A DNA stretch of 64,000 nucleotides, taken from positions 3,402,001 through 3,466,000 of the forward strand of contig NZ_CP066356.1 in the NCBI RefSeq assembly GCF_023278185.1, given 5' to 3'. The DNA comes from Bradyrhizobium elkanii USDA 76 (GTDB lineage Bacteria > Pseudomonadota > Alphaproteobacteria > Rhizobiales > Xanthobacteraceae). Shown here piece by piece: positions 37,177-45,551 of the stretch. The position numbers and the translations under genes are program-made. The notes under the pieces were generated by a model. It was given only the letters and a program-made list of their open reading frames with translations. It did no database searches and was not told where the DNA came from. Position 1 is the stretch's first letter. Each line of letters opens with the position of its first letter.

Positions 37177-39012
37177 ATGTGCGGCATCGCAGGCATCGTC
37201 AATCTGCGCGACGCTCCGGTGGAGCCGGCCGACATCTCGCGGCTCACCAATTTGATCGCGCATCGCGGTCCGTTCGGCGAGGGCACCTGGTTCAATGCCA
37301 AGCGAAACGTCGCTTTCGGCCATCGCCGGCTCGCGATCATCGATCCCGGCGAGGGCGGCTATCAGCCGATGGTGTCAGGCGATAGCCGCCATGTGATTGT
37401 CTACAATGGCGAGATCTACAACTTCCTCGAATTACGTCGCGAGCTCGAGGCAAAGGGCGCGGTCTTCCGCAGCCAGTCCGATACCGAAGTGATCCTTGCC
37501 GCCTGGCAGGCATGGGGCGAGGACATGCTGCTGCGTTTCAACGGCATGTGGGCGCTGGCGATCTACGACACCGCCACGGATGATTTGTTCCTGGCGCGCG
37601 ATCGCTTCGGCATCAAGCCGATGCTGTATGCGTTGTCATCCGAGCGGTTCGTGTTCGCGTCCGAACAGCGGGCGCTGGCGCGGAGCGGGCTGGTTGAGAC
37701 GTCACTCGATATCGACGTGGCGCGGCGGCTGTTGCTTGACCCGTTCGGGATCGAAGGCAGCGAGCGGACTCTGTTCGCGCAACTGCGCCGCCTGCAGGGC
37801 GGCCACTGCATGTGGCTGCGCAAGGGGCGTGTGCAGGTGCGCCGCTGGTGGCGGACCGTGGATCACCTGCCGGCGATTCCGGATACCGAGGTCGAACGCG
37901 TCGAGCGCTTTCGCGAACTGTTTCAGGATTCCGTCGCGCTGCGGATGCGCAGCGATGTTCCGATCGGGACCTGCCTGTCCGGCGGCTTTGATTCGTCCGC
38001 GGTGATCTGCGCCATGGCGACCCATGAGAAGGCCGGCATGGGACCGCGTGGCTCGACGGCCTGGCGACACGCCTTTGTCGCGACGTTTCCCGGCGCCAGC
38101 AACGACGAGCGGCCGATGGCGGAGGAAGCGGCCGCGTGGGCCGATGTGGCACCGAGCTTTCTCGAGATCGGGCGCTCCGACGCGCTCACCGACCTTGACC
38201 GCATTCTCGACGATAATGACGACGTCTATATCGGGCTGCCGAGCGCGCCGTGGTTGATCTATCGCGAGCTTCGGCGCCAGAACGTTACCGTGTCACTCGA
38301 CGGCCACGGGGCAGACGAATTGATGGGCGCCTACCTGCAGGAGGGGCAGTTGGCTGCATTCCGGATTCGGAACGCAGCAGCCGCGCTCACTTCACGATCG
38401 CAGCTGGCGCAGCGCGGCATCGACTTCCTGCGGGCGCAGATGATCAGGCGCGAGGGGCACTACTTTCTGCGCGGAGGCGTTGCGGCCGCGCCTGCGCCGC
38501 TGCCGCTGGTCGCCGAGGATGATGAATTGCCTGATACATGGGGCGCGTTGAACCGGCGCCTCTACCGCATGTTCCATTCGACTACGCTGCCGACCATCCT
38601 GCGCAATTTCGACCGGCTCTCGATGGCGCACGGGATCGAGGTCCGCATGCCGTTCATGGACTGGCGGCTGGTCACCTACACGATGGCGCTGCCGGAAACG
38701 AGCAAGTCGGCGGATGGCCTGACCAAGGTGGTGGCGCGGCAGGCGATGGCGAACCTGATGCCCGAAAGCATCCGCACCGCGCGCCGCAAGGTAGGCTTCA
38801 ACTCGCCGATGCCGGAATGGTTGAACGGGCCATTGGCGGGCTGGACGGCAGAGCTGCTCGATCGGAATGTTCCGGCATTCGCCCAGTTCGTCGACGAAGC
38901 GCCCCTTCGAAGGGCGGTCGGCCGCTTGACGGCGTCGCAGAGCTGGGATTGGAAGAGTGTCGGCCGGATCTGGCCTTATTTGAACATGAAATGGATGTTG
39001 GCAAGGTCGTAA
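37177..39012 (+). CDS. asnB: AsnB-type glutamine amidotransferase (second copy)
   Basis: 611-residue asparagine-synthase-like enzyme. Glutaminase domain: Cys2 (MCGIAGIVNL), HRRLAIIDPGEGGYQPM, YNGEIYNFLEL, SDTEVILAAWQAWG, RDRFGIKPMLY. Note AHRGPFGEG in place of the usual RGPDD. Synthetase domain: PP-loop LSGGFDSSAV (about residue 266) and LDGHGADELMGAY. It differs from the copy at 25442 in length and in many residues, so the pair is not a recent duplication. The surrounding flippase, acetyltransferase and glycosyltransferase favour amidation of a sugar acid; free asparagine synthesis remains possible. Confidence 0.88.
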   Translation: MCGIAGIVNLRDAPVEPADISRLTNLIAHRGPFGEGTWFNAKRNVAFGHRRLAIIDPGEGGYQPMVSGDSRHVIVYNGEIYNFLELRRELEAKGAVFRSQSDTEVILAAWQAWGEDMLLRFNGMWALAIYDTATDDLFLARDRFGIKPMLYALSSERFVFASEQRALARSGLVETSLDIDVARRLLLDPFGIEGSERTLFAQLRRLQGGHCMWLRKGRVQVRRWWRTVDHLPAIPDTEVERVERFRELFQDSVALRMRSDVPIGTCLSGGFDSSAVICAMATHEKAGMGPRGSTAWRHAFVATFPGASNDERPMAEEAAAWADVAPSFLEIGRSDALTDLDRILDDNDDVYIGLPSAPWLIYRELRRQNVTVSLDGHGADELMGAYLQEGQLAAFRIRNAAAALTSRSQLAQRGIDFLRAQMIRREGHYFLRGGVAAAPAPLPLVAEDDELPDTWGALNRRLYRMFHSTTLPTILRNFDRLSMAHGIEVRMPFMDWRLVTYTMALPETSKSADGLTKVVARQAMANLMPESIRTARRKVGFNSPMPEWLNGPLAGWTAELLDRNVPAFAQFVDEAPLRRAVGRLTASQSWDWKSVGRIWPYLNMKWMLARS

Positions 39013-39013
39013 G

Positions 39014-39607
39014 ATGTTCAGGCGTGCTGTGACAGATGCGATTGATGGTGTCCTTGGTTGGCGCAGCCGGTTCTCAGGGGCGGTGCGCGTCGGACGCGGA
39101 TCGACGATCGCATGGCGCCGCATCAGACGCGCGGCCGGTAATGACCTGTCGGTGGGGGAAGGCTCGATTGTTCACGCCGACATTAACTTCGAGGAAACCG
39201 GAGGCAGGATTCAAATCGGCAGCCGGACGTTCATCGGGCGAAGCAATCTCGTTTGCTACCGAAGCCTCACTATTGGTGACGACGTCATCATGTCATGGGG
39301 AATCACGATCGTAGATCACGATTCGCACAGCATCGATTGGATGGACCGCCGCAACGATGTCCGGGAATGGGCGGCTCGTCGAAAAAACTGGGATAAGATT
39401 GCGAATGCGCCAGTCGTGATATCTGATCGAGCCTGGATCGGGTTCAATGTGAGCATCCTGAAAGGGGTTTCGATAGGGACGGGCGCAGTCATTGGAGCGT
39501 GTTCGGTTGTCACTCGTGACATTCCGCCCTATTCGTTGGCCGTCGGCAATCCGGCGAGAGTCATTCGACTGCTCGGTCAACCTTCAGACGAAAATCGCGA
39601 GCCTTAA
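39014..39607 (+). CDS. Hexapeptide-repeat acetyltransferase (WbbJ/NodL-like)
   Basis: Acyltransferase of 197 residues starting two bases after the AsnB stop. The beta-helix coils are visible from SVGEGSIVHADINF through RIQIGSRTFIGRSNLVCYRS, and the C-terminal set SDRAWIGFNVSILKGVSIGT, GAVIGACSVVTRDI and AVGNPARVIRLLG. The loop DHDSHSIDWMDRRNDV carries the histidine region typical of sugar O-acetyltransferases. It probably acetylates a sugar of the repeat unit, using acetyl-CoA in the cytoplasm. Confidence 0.83.
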   Translation: MFRRAVTDAIDGVLGWRSRFSGAVRVGRGSTIAWRRIRRAAGNDLSVGEGSIVHADINFEETGGRIQIGSRTFIGRSNLVCYRSLTIGDDVIMSWGITIVDHDSHSIDWMDRRNDVREWAARRKNWDKIANAPVVISDRAWIGFNVSILKGVSIGTGAVIGACSVVTRDIPPYSLAVGNPARVIRLLGQPSDENREP

Positions 39608-39612
39608 TCGTC

Positions 39613-40680
39613 ATGCGTCTCTTTCAGAACAATGGTCTCTCGCGCGGCTTTCGCGCCCACCGTCACGAGACGCCCTATCGGAATTTCGCTGCCGGGCGAG
39701 CGCAGTTTCTCGATACGCGGTTCACGGCATCGCATATCCTCCTGCCGGTGCTCACCGACAACCCGGACGCCTTCTACACGAATGGAGACGACGAGCGCCT
39801 CCAGTTGCTGTGGGCGAAGGAGAATAATCTCCGTACGGACGATCTGGAACAAATTCTGCTGGCTCAAATCGAGCAGCATCGCACCGAGGTGTTCTACAAT
39901 CTCGATCCGATACGCTATTCCAGCAAGTTCGTTGCGAAGCTGCCGGGATGTGTGAAAAAGTCCATCGCCTGGAGGGCTGCCCCCTCCGGAAACGCGGATT
40001 TGACTGAATACGACCTCGTCGTATGCAACTTTGCATCGATCCTCGAGAATTGGCGACAAAAGGGGTGCAGTGTTGCATCCTTCTTTCCAGCGCATGATCC
40101 GGTGATGGACGGCTACGCCGGTGCTCGCGCGGAGGAGCTTGATGTTATTTTCATTGGTGGATACACGCGCCATCATGTCAATCGCAGCCAAGCGATGCGA
40201 GCTGCGGCGTCGGCGGCCGGAGTCCGCGCGCGCTTTTATCTTGAGGATTCGCGCCTCACGCGGCTGGCGAATGCTCTCGCTCCGTTACCAGTGCTTCGTT
40301 CGTACCGCCACCCAGAGGATATTCGTTTGATCCGCGCCGATCCGGTGTACGGGCGAGATGCCTATGCCGCGATGGCAAAGAGCCGCATGGTGTTCAACGG
40401 CGCGATCGACATGGCCGGCGAGGACCGCGGCAATATGAGATGCTTCGAAACGACTGGATGCGGTTCGGTTCTATTGACGGATGCGGGACGCTATCCGGAG
40501 GGTTTCGTTCATGGCGAAACCATGCTGGTATACTCGTCGCCTGAGCAAATACCGGAGTTGATCGGCAAGCTGATGAAAGAAGAGAAGCTTGCAAAATTGA
40601 TCGCCCAAGCGGGGCATGCAATGGTGAAGGAGCGCTATAACAAAGCGCTGCAGTGGACCAAGTTCCAAGAGTTGATTTGA
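39613..40680 (+). CDS. Glycosyltransferase with CgeB-like C-terminus
   Basis: 355-residue protein. The second half resembles the glycosyl-transferase domain of CgeB-type proteins: DVIFIGGYTRHHVNRSQAM, VYGRDAYAAMAKSRMVFNGA, RGNMRCFETTGCGSVLLTD and FVHGETMLVYSSPEQIPEL, the last two being the donor-site acidic region and the end of the GT-B fold. The first half shows no motif I know. It starts five bases after the acetyltransferase stop, so the two are likely co-transcribed. Probable role: transfer of a sugar in the repeat unit; specificity unknown. Confidence 0.72.
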   Translation: MRLFQNNGLSRGFRAHRHETPYRNFAAGRAQFLDTRFTASHILLPVLTDNPDAFYTNGDDERLQLLWAKENNLRTDDLEQILLAQIEQHRTEVFYNLDPIRYSSKFVAKLPGCVKKSIAWRAAPSGNADLTEYDLVVCNFASILENWRQKGCSVASFFPAHDPVMDGYAGARAEELDVIFIGGYTRHHVNRSQAMRAAASAAGVRARFYLEDSRLTRLANALAPLPVLRSYRHPEDIRLIRADPVYGRDAYAAMAKSRMVFNGAIDMAGEDRGNMRCFETTGCGSVLLTDAGRYPEGFVHGETMLVYSSPEQIPELIGKLMKEEKLAKLIAQAGHAMVKERYNKALQWTKFQELI

Positions 40681-40707
40681 CCGATCTGAGAAAGTCAAAG
40701 TGTTTGC

Positions 40708-41559
40708 ATGTCGGGTGAGAAAGCATTCGCGACCTGGGAGGAGGCCGTAGTTTGGCTGCGCAATCAGCCGGACCAGCGCCAGCTTGTGCTCGATGCGTTC
40801 TACGACGATCCGCTGGTTGGCGCCGCCGAGCGCTATTTCCAAAGCTCCGAATGGCAGGCGATTACTGAGTTGCTGGCCGGGCGGTGCGGTACCGCACTCG
40901 ACGTGGGAGCCGGTCGCGGCATTGCGAGTTATGCGCTCGCCCGAACCGGCTTTGTCGTGAGAGCGCTCGAGCCGGATCCCAGCGCGATCGTGGGAGCGGC
41001 GGCGATCCGCAACCTGGTACGGCAGACGCAACTGCCGATCCGGGTGGTCGAAGAGTTTTGCGAGCGGCTGCCGTTCGCCGACGCAGCGTTCGATCTTGTC
41101 TTCGCCCGCGCCGTGCTGCACCACACGCGCGATCTCGAGGGAGCATGCCGGGAGATGTTTCGGGTGCTGCGGCCCGGTGGCATGCTGATCGCGGCGCGCG
41201 AGCATGTCATCAGCAAGGAGCCGGACCTTCCCCAGTTCCTCGCGCAGCATCCGTTGCATCATCTTTACGGAGGAGAGCATGCCTTCCTGCTCGATCGCTA
41301 CACCGGCGCCCTGACCGCCGCAGGCTTTTCCGCGATCGACACGCTGGCGCCGCTGCAAAGCCCGATCAACCTGTTTCCCTATACGCTGGAGACCCTGAAA
41401 TCGGCGATCGTGACCAGGTTGACGCAAAAGGTTCCGGTCGCTCCACTGTGGCGAACCGCGTTTGCGTCACGTCTTGTGTTTGGCTCGCTGCTGTCGATGG
41501 CCGAACGTTTCGACAATCGACCGGGCCGGCTCTACTCCTTTGTCTGTCACAAGGCCTGA
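40708..41559 (+). CDS. SAM-dependent methyltransferase, class I
   Basis: 283 residues. Motif I TALDVGAGRGIASYALARTG (about residues 58-77), the acidic end of strand 2 in RALEPDPSA, motif IV FDLVFARAVLHHTRDLEG and the post-motif FRVLRPGGMLIAARE identify a Methyltransf_11-type small-molecule methyltransferase. In this neighbourhood methylation of a sugar hydroxyl or of an acyl group of the polysaccharide is likely, but the acceptor cannot be told. ATG 40708 is used; it lies 27 bases after the preceding gene. Confidence 0.82.
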   Translation: MSGEKAFATWEEAVVWLRNQPDQRQLVLDAFYDDPLVGAAERYFQSSEWQAITELLAGRCGTALDVGAGRGIASYALARTGFVVRALEPDPSAIVGAAAIRNLVRQTQLPIRVVEEFCERLPFADAAFDLVFARAVLHHTRDLEGACREMFRVLRPGGMLIAAREHVISKEPDLPQFLAQHPLHHLYGGEHAFLLDRYTGALTAAGFSAIDTLAPLQSPINLFPYTLETLKSAIVTRLTQKVPVAPLWRTAFASRLVFGSLLSMAERFDNRPGRLYSFVCHKA

Positions 41560-41562
41560 GCG

Positions 41563-42492
41563 ATGATCGTCTGGGTCACAGGCGCGAATGGGTTCATCGG
41601 CCGCCATCTCGTGCATCAGCTGGCGGGAGCGGGCCATGCGGTGCACGGCGTCGGGCACGGCGCCCTCGATGCAGTGGAAACCCGGCGGCTTGGTTTGCAG
41701 AGCTGGATCAACGGTGAAATCGACGCGGCCAATCTCAACGCGCTCGCGGCCGCCCACGGGCTGCCGGCGCAGATCTTTCATCTGGCTGGCGGATCGTCGG
41801 TCGGCATCTCGATCGCGCGGCCGTTCGAGGACTATTCGCGCACCGTGGCGAGCACCGCGCGGCTGCTCGAATGGCTGCGCGGATCTGCGCCGAACTGCGC
41901 CGTGATCGCGGCGTCAAGTGCGGCCGTCTATGGAGCCGACCATGTCGGCCCGATCGCTGAAAGCGCGATCGCAACTCCGATGTCGCCCTATGGGCAGCAC
42001 AAGTTGATGATGGAGCAATTGTGCAGGAGCTACGCGCAATCGTTTGGCATCCGCTGCACGATCGTGCGGCTGTTCTCGGTCTATGGACCCAATTTGCGCA
42101 AGCAACTGCTCTGGGATATCTGCTCGCGGCTGGCGGCCAAGGAGCAGGTGCTCACGCTTGGCGGGACGGGCAACGAAATCCGCGATTGGACCGACGTGCG
42201 CGATGTCGCAAGGCTGCTCGCAAGCGTCGCAGCACCGTCGTCGCAAGCGGCCCTCCGGGTCATCAACGGCGGGTCGGGCCGCGGGACCAGCGTTGCCGAT
42301 ATTGCCGCCGGTCTCAGCCGGCAGTGGGGCGGCAACACCGTTGTGCGACACTCGGGCGTAAGCCGGCCCGGCGATCCGCTGTGCCTGTTGGCCGACGATG
42401 CCGTGCTGCGCCGGATCGGATTCGATTGGCGCATTCCGCTCGATCAGGGCCTTGCCGATTACGTGACCTGGTTCAAGGAGCAGGCTTCGTGA
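41563..42492 (+). CDS. NAD-dependent sugar epimerase/dehydratase
   Basis: Extended-SDR protein of 309 residues. NAD site VTGANGFIGRHLVHQL at the N-terminus, serine region AVIAASSAAVYG, catalytic YxxxK as YGQHK, and the downstream LFSVYGPNLRKQLLW and DWTDVRDVARLL. It resembles GalE/RmlD-like nucleotide-sugar epimerases or reductases; the exact substrate is open. It starts three bases after the methyltransferase stop and its own stop overlaps the next start (GTGA), giving a tight operon. Confidence 0.83.
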   Translation: MIVWVTGANGFIGRHLVHQLAGAGHAVHGVGHGALDAVETRRLGLQSWINGEIDAANLNALAAAHGLPAQIFHLAGGSSVGISIARPFEDYSRTVASTARLLEWLRGSAPNCAVIAASSAAVYGADHVGPIAESAIATPMSPYGQHKLMMEQLCRSYAQSFGIRCTIVRLFSVYGPNLRKQLLWDICSRLAAKEQVLTLGGTGNEIRDWTDVRDVARLLASVAAPSSQAALRVINGGSGRGTSVADIAAGLSRQWGGNTVVRHSGVSRPGDPLCLLADDAVLRRIGFDWRIPLDQGLADYVTWFKEQAS

Positions 42493-43685
42493 CGCCCCGC
42501 CCACTGCGAATCGCGTTTAGTCATATTTCACGTCGGCTATGGGCCGGCGGATACAACTATCAAGGTAATCTGTTCGCAGCGCTCGACCAATTTCGGCCTG
42601 GTGAATTCATTCCGGTTCTCTTTGCCGGGATGCAAGCTGATGAGAATGAACTTGCCGACCTCGCGGCGATATCAAATGTCGAGATTGTGAGATCAAACGC
42701 ATTCGACGGACAACCTGGCCTAACGGCAGCGCTTGCGCTCGGCTTAGACAAGGGTGCTGCAACGGCATTTCGGATAGCTCGGATCGATCTGGTCGTTGAA
42801 TCGGCGCGTTTTTTCGGTTGGCGGCTGCCGTTCCCGACAATAGCTTGGATTCCCGATCTGCAGCATCGCACTTTGCCTCATCTGTTTCCGAGGGCCGCAC
42901 GCTGGCGTCGCGAGTTTGGGTTCCGCATGCAGATCGCATCGGGTCGAACCATCATGCTAAGTAGCGAAAGCGCTCTGCTTGACTTCAAGACCTATTATCC
43001 ACGTGTCAAAAACCGCGTCGCCGTTGTCCGCTTTGCGGTCCGGCCGCCAACTGCCTTCCTGAGCACGAATCCATCCGAAGTCGTCGAAGCATATGGTCTG
43101 CCGGCGAACTACCTCTATCTTCCCAATCAGTTCTATCGCCACAAAAACCACCAACTCGTTGTTGAGGCCTTGACGATCTTGAAGCGTCGCGGTGTCGACG
43201 TGGTCATTTGTGCATCCGGCAGTCCAGAGGATCGGCGTGAGCCGGGGTACTACAATCTCATTAATTCGGAGATTGGTAAGCGCGGCCTTGGTGCCCACTT
43301 CCGCCATGTCGGTGTTATCCCTCTATCCCACGTCTACGCGCTCTTACGGGCGTCGACTGCATTGCTTAATCCGTCACGCTTCGAGGGTTGGAGCACAACT
43401 GTTGAGGAGGCCAAATCGTTTGGCGTTCCGATGGTCCTATCCGATATCGCCGTGCACCGAGAACAGACCGAGGGTAGTGCGCGGTATTTCGGCGTGGATG
43501 ATCCGGTAGCACTGGCAGACCATATTGCGCAGATCTCCCGCGAAGCTCGCGGGCTGGTTAATCGTGATATCGTTCCGCATCACGATGACGCCGTCGGCGC
43601 GTTTGCTGCAAGCTTTGCGTTCACAGTACATCAGGCCCTGAAACAGAATGCCGGGCGGTTGCAAATGAGCCGTTCTGGATCGTAG
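42489..43685 (+). CDS. Glycosyltransferase, GT4
   Basis: 398 residues from GTG 42489, which overlaps the epimerase stop. The frame is open upstream, but the family N-terminus (RIAFSHISRRLWAGGYNYQ) fixes this start. Donor-binding half: YLYLPNQFYRHKNHQLVVEA, FRHVGVIPLSHVYALLRAST, and ALLNPSRFEGWSTTVEEAKS, the EX7E motif of GT4 retaining enzymes. Composition is AT-richer than the epimerase gene, so the operon is mosaic. Its last 64 bases overlap the end of the polymerase candidate on the other strand. Confidence 0.84.
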   Translation: MTPRPLRIAFSHISRRLWAGGYNYQGNLFAALDQFRPGEFIPVLFAGMQADENELADLAAISNVEIVRSNAFDGQPGLTAALALGLDKGAATAFRIARIDLVVESARFFGWRLPFPTIAWIPDLQHRTLPHLFPRAARWRREFGFRMQIASGRTIMLSSESALLDFKTYYPRVKNRVAVVRFAVRPPTAFLSTNPSEVVEAYGLPANYLYLPNQFYRHKNHQLVVEALTILKRRGVDVVICASGSPEDRREPGYYNLINSEIGKRGLGAHFRHVGVIPLSHVYALLRASTALLNPSRFEGWSTTVEEAKSFGVPMVLSDIAVHREQTEGSARYFGVDDPVALADHIAQISREARGLVNRDIVPHHDDAVGAFAASFAFTVHQALKQNAGRLQMSRSGS

Positions 43686-44955
43686 GCGTTACATACCAAA
43701 GCAAAAACAGCAAAATCGCTCCGTGTGTAAGCAATACGGTCGTAAACGGTACATTGAGAAGCAATTGAACTAAGACAGCTCCGGATACAAGGACGAGACG
43801 GCGCGGGAGATGGGCCGATGCCCGGTTTGCCAGTGCGATCACCAGTCCGCAAACGAAGGCCGTGATGGGAGCGAATGGTGCTCCGACAGACGCAATGCCT
43901 TCCGTTGCAAATAGGGACGCATTGAAGTTTCCACCGGTAGGAAAAGCGTTATAGATGACGACTGAAATCTGCTCGTGGTAGGGACACGGCATTAGTGGCT
44001 TGAGCGCGCTAATTTGGCAGAAGTGCGTTAGATCGTGTCTGAAGAAAAAGTCGTTATAGTAGTCCATTGCGAGTGACGGAATTGCGACCATGCGAAAGTT
44101 TACCAGCGCGAAATAAGATCTCGCTGCCTCGAGCGAGACCCAGTTGTACTTGGCTAGCGCATAGAAGAGGATTCCAGCCACGAGAGGTCCGAGCAGCGAG
44201 ACGATGACTGCGATCCTTAACTCAAGGAGCTTTGAAAAGAGCAGCATTGCGATGAGCCAGGCAGACGTCAGGAGAGATACTTTACTGAGCGTAATCGGGT
44301 AAAAAGCGAGAAGGAGTAGGAGCGCTAATGTCGCTCGCCAAAATTTCCTTAGCTCTATGCAGCAAGCAAAGGAGAACGGCAAAAGTGCTCCGCTCGTGAT
44401 GCCGATCATGTAATTCAATAACTTCGGCATATTCAATGCGTTGCGATAGTCATAAATTTGCTCCATCGAGACGATCTTGAAATTGTACTTTGCCCCGATC
44501 GATATCACCCCTATGCCAAGTACTAGGATTGTGCTGATGAGTCGGTCGGTGGCCCAAGGTGAGAGAGTGTACCGTTGAGGCAAAGGAGTTTTGATGAACA
44601 GTGCAGGCGCGATGAATGCGAGCGCCGACACGGCGGCGGAAAAGCCGCTCAAGAGATGATTGTACGTGAATGCAGAGAATTGATTGAGCCAGAGATAGCC
44701 TGCGATCATGATGAAGAAATAGAAGCCTACGAAATAGCCGAAGCTGAACTCTGCATAGGCAAACAAAATTCCGATTATTGTAAACGTTACCACGATGGCG
44801 CTTGCCCGTGGAAAGTCGTCCAGCTGAAATCGAATATGATACTCTGGGTAAATTTGTGCGGCGCATGCAAGTGATGCACATGTTGCTGCAGCACAAAGGA
44901 AAGTGAGGGCCGCTAGGCGGCAGCGTTCAAGCGTTGGTTGACCAATCCCGCGCAA
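43621..44955 (-). CDS. Second candidate O-antigen/EPS polymerase (Wzy-like)
   Basis: Polytopic membrane protein of 444 residues with about 11-12 hydrophobic segments and a larger loop near residues 300-355 (MVAIPSLAMDYYNDFFFRHD to NAFPTGGNFNASLFATEG). Such a loop between late membrane spans is typical of Wzy polymerases. The start is TTG 44955; no ATG is close upstream. Its 3' end overlaps the converging glycosyltransferase. AT-richer composition than the genes on either side. It could serve the second polysaccharide set or be an acquired alternative to the polymerase at 28796. Confidence 0.62.
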   Translation of the reverse strand: MRGIGQPTLERCRLAALTFLCAAATCASLACAAQIYPEYHIRFQLDDFPRASAIVVTFTIIGILFAYAEFSFGYFVGFYFFIMIAGYLWLNQFSAFTYNHLLSGFSAAVSALAFIAPALFIKTPLPQRYTLSPWATDRLISTILVLGIGVISIGAKYNFKIVSMEQIYDYRNALNMPKLLNYMIGITSGALLPFSFACCIELRKFWRATLALLLLLAFYPITLSKVSLLTSAWLIAMLLFSKLLELRIAVIVSLLGPLVAGILFYALAKYNWVSLEAARSYFALVNFRMVAIPSLAMDYYNDFFFRHDLTHFCQISALKPLMPCPYHEQISVVIYNAFPTGGNFNASLFATEGIASVGAPFAPITAFVCGLVIALANRASAHLPRRLVLVSGAVLVQLLLNVPFTTVLLTHGAILLFLLWYVTPTIQNGSFATARHSVSGPDVL

Positions 44956-45551
44956 GTCGTGTCTCCATAGTTGCGCCCTAGTAGCGACAGGCCACCGGCG
45001 TCGAGCCCCTAGGCGCGGGCAACGGACAGTCGTTTTCAGCGGCCGGCATATCGCAATCCATCTATCTCGTCCTACTTATGAGAACCAGATGCGAACGCCG
45101 TTTTATCGTATTTCAGACGGGTAAGTTGTCGAATTCGTCGTGCGGCTCATCGGTTGGGTTCAGTGCCGACCGCAATACACAGTCGAGCCAAAGCAGCTGG
45201 AAAGCTTTACATCGCAATGAGGATAGGAGGCTTCGGAGCGAGTTGTCGAGACACCGGGAACTTCGCAGACGCAGCCGCTTTCTCAGAGGGCGAGTAATCT
45301 TGCGGTCGTTTAGCTATTTACCCACTCGGGCAACCTCAACACGCGGGCGAAGCTCGGCCCTCTCGCCCAATTATAGCGTTGGTTGTCTTATTGCGGTGCT
45401 CCTGCTCTGAAGAGCGAGTGCAGGTGCTCCTGCTCTGAAGAGCGAGTGCAGATGACGCCTTGCGTAGACCGAAGCTTTTCGAGTAATGGACGATATCGAG
45501 CAACCGGCAACGTCTCCCCTGCTGCTCGCCGGGTGCGAACAGGGCCTATAC
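44956..45551. other. Spacer with tandem repeat before second wbpB-like gene
   Basis: 596 bases separating divergent genes (polymerase leftward, oxidoreductase rightward). Apart from the 28-base tandem repeat at 45395-45450 I see no gene. Promoters in both directions are expected but not located. Confidence 0.4.
45395..45450. repeat. 28-bp perfect tandem repeat, two units
   Basis: The unit runs from GGTGCTCCTGCTCTGAAG to AGCGAGTGCA and occurs twice back to back (45395-45422, 45423-45450). Each unit contains a small inverted repeat, GCTCT-GA-AGAGC. It lies about 100 bases before the wbpB-like start, at a shift from AT-richer to GC-rich sequence. It may be an operator, slippage product or recombination scar. 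Confidence 0.85.

Noticed and set aside
24179..39012. Exosortase/PEP-CTERM exopolysaccharide locus, because AsnB-like genes are common in those
   Set aside because: No exosortase, PEP-CTERM protein or typical Xrt-linked glycosyltransferase was seen.
45395..45450. Possible CRISPR array
   Set aside because: Units are directly adjacent with no spacers and only two copies.
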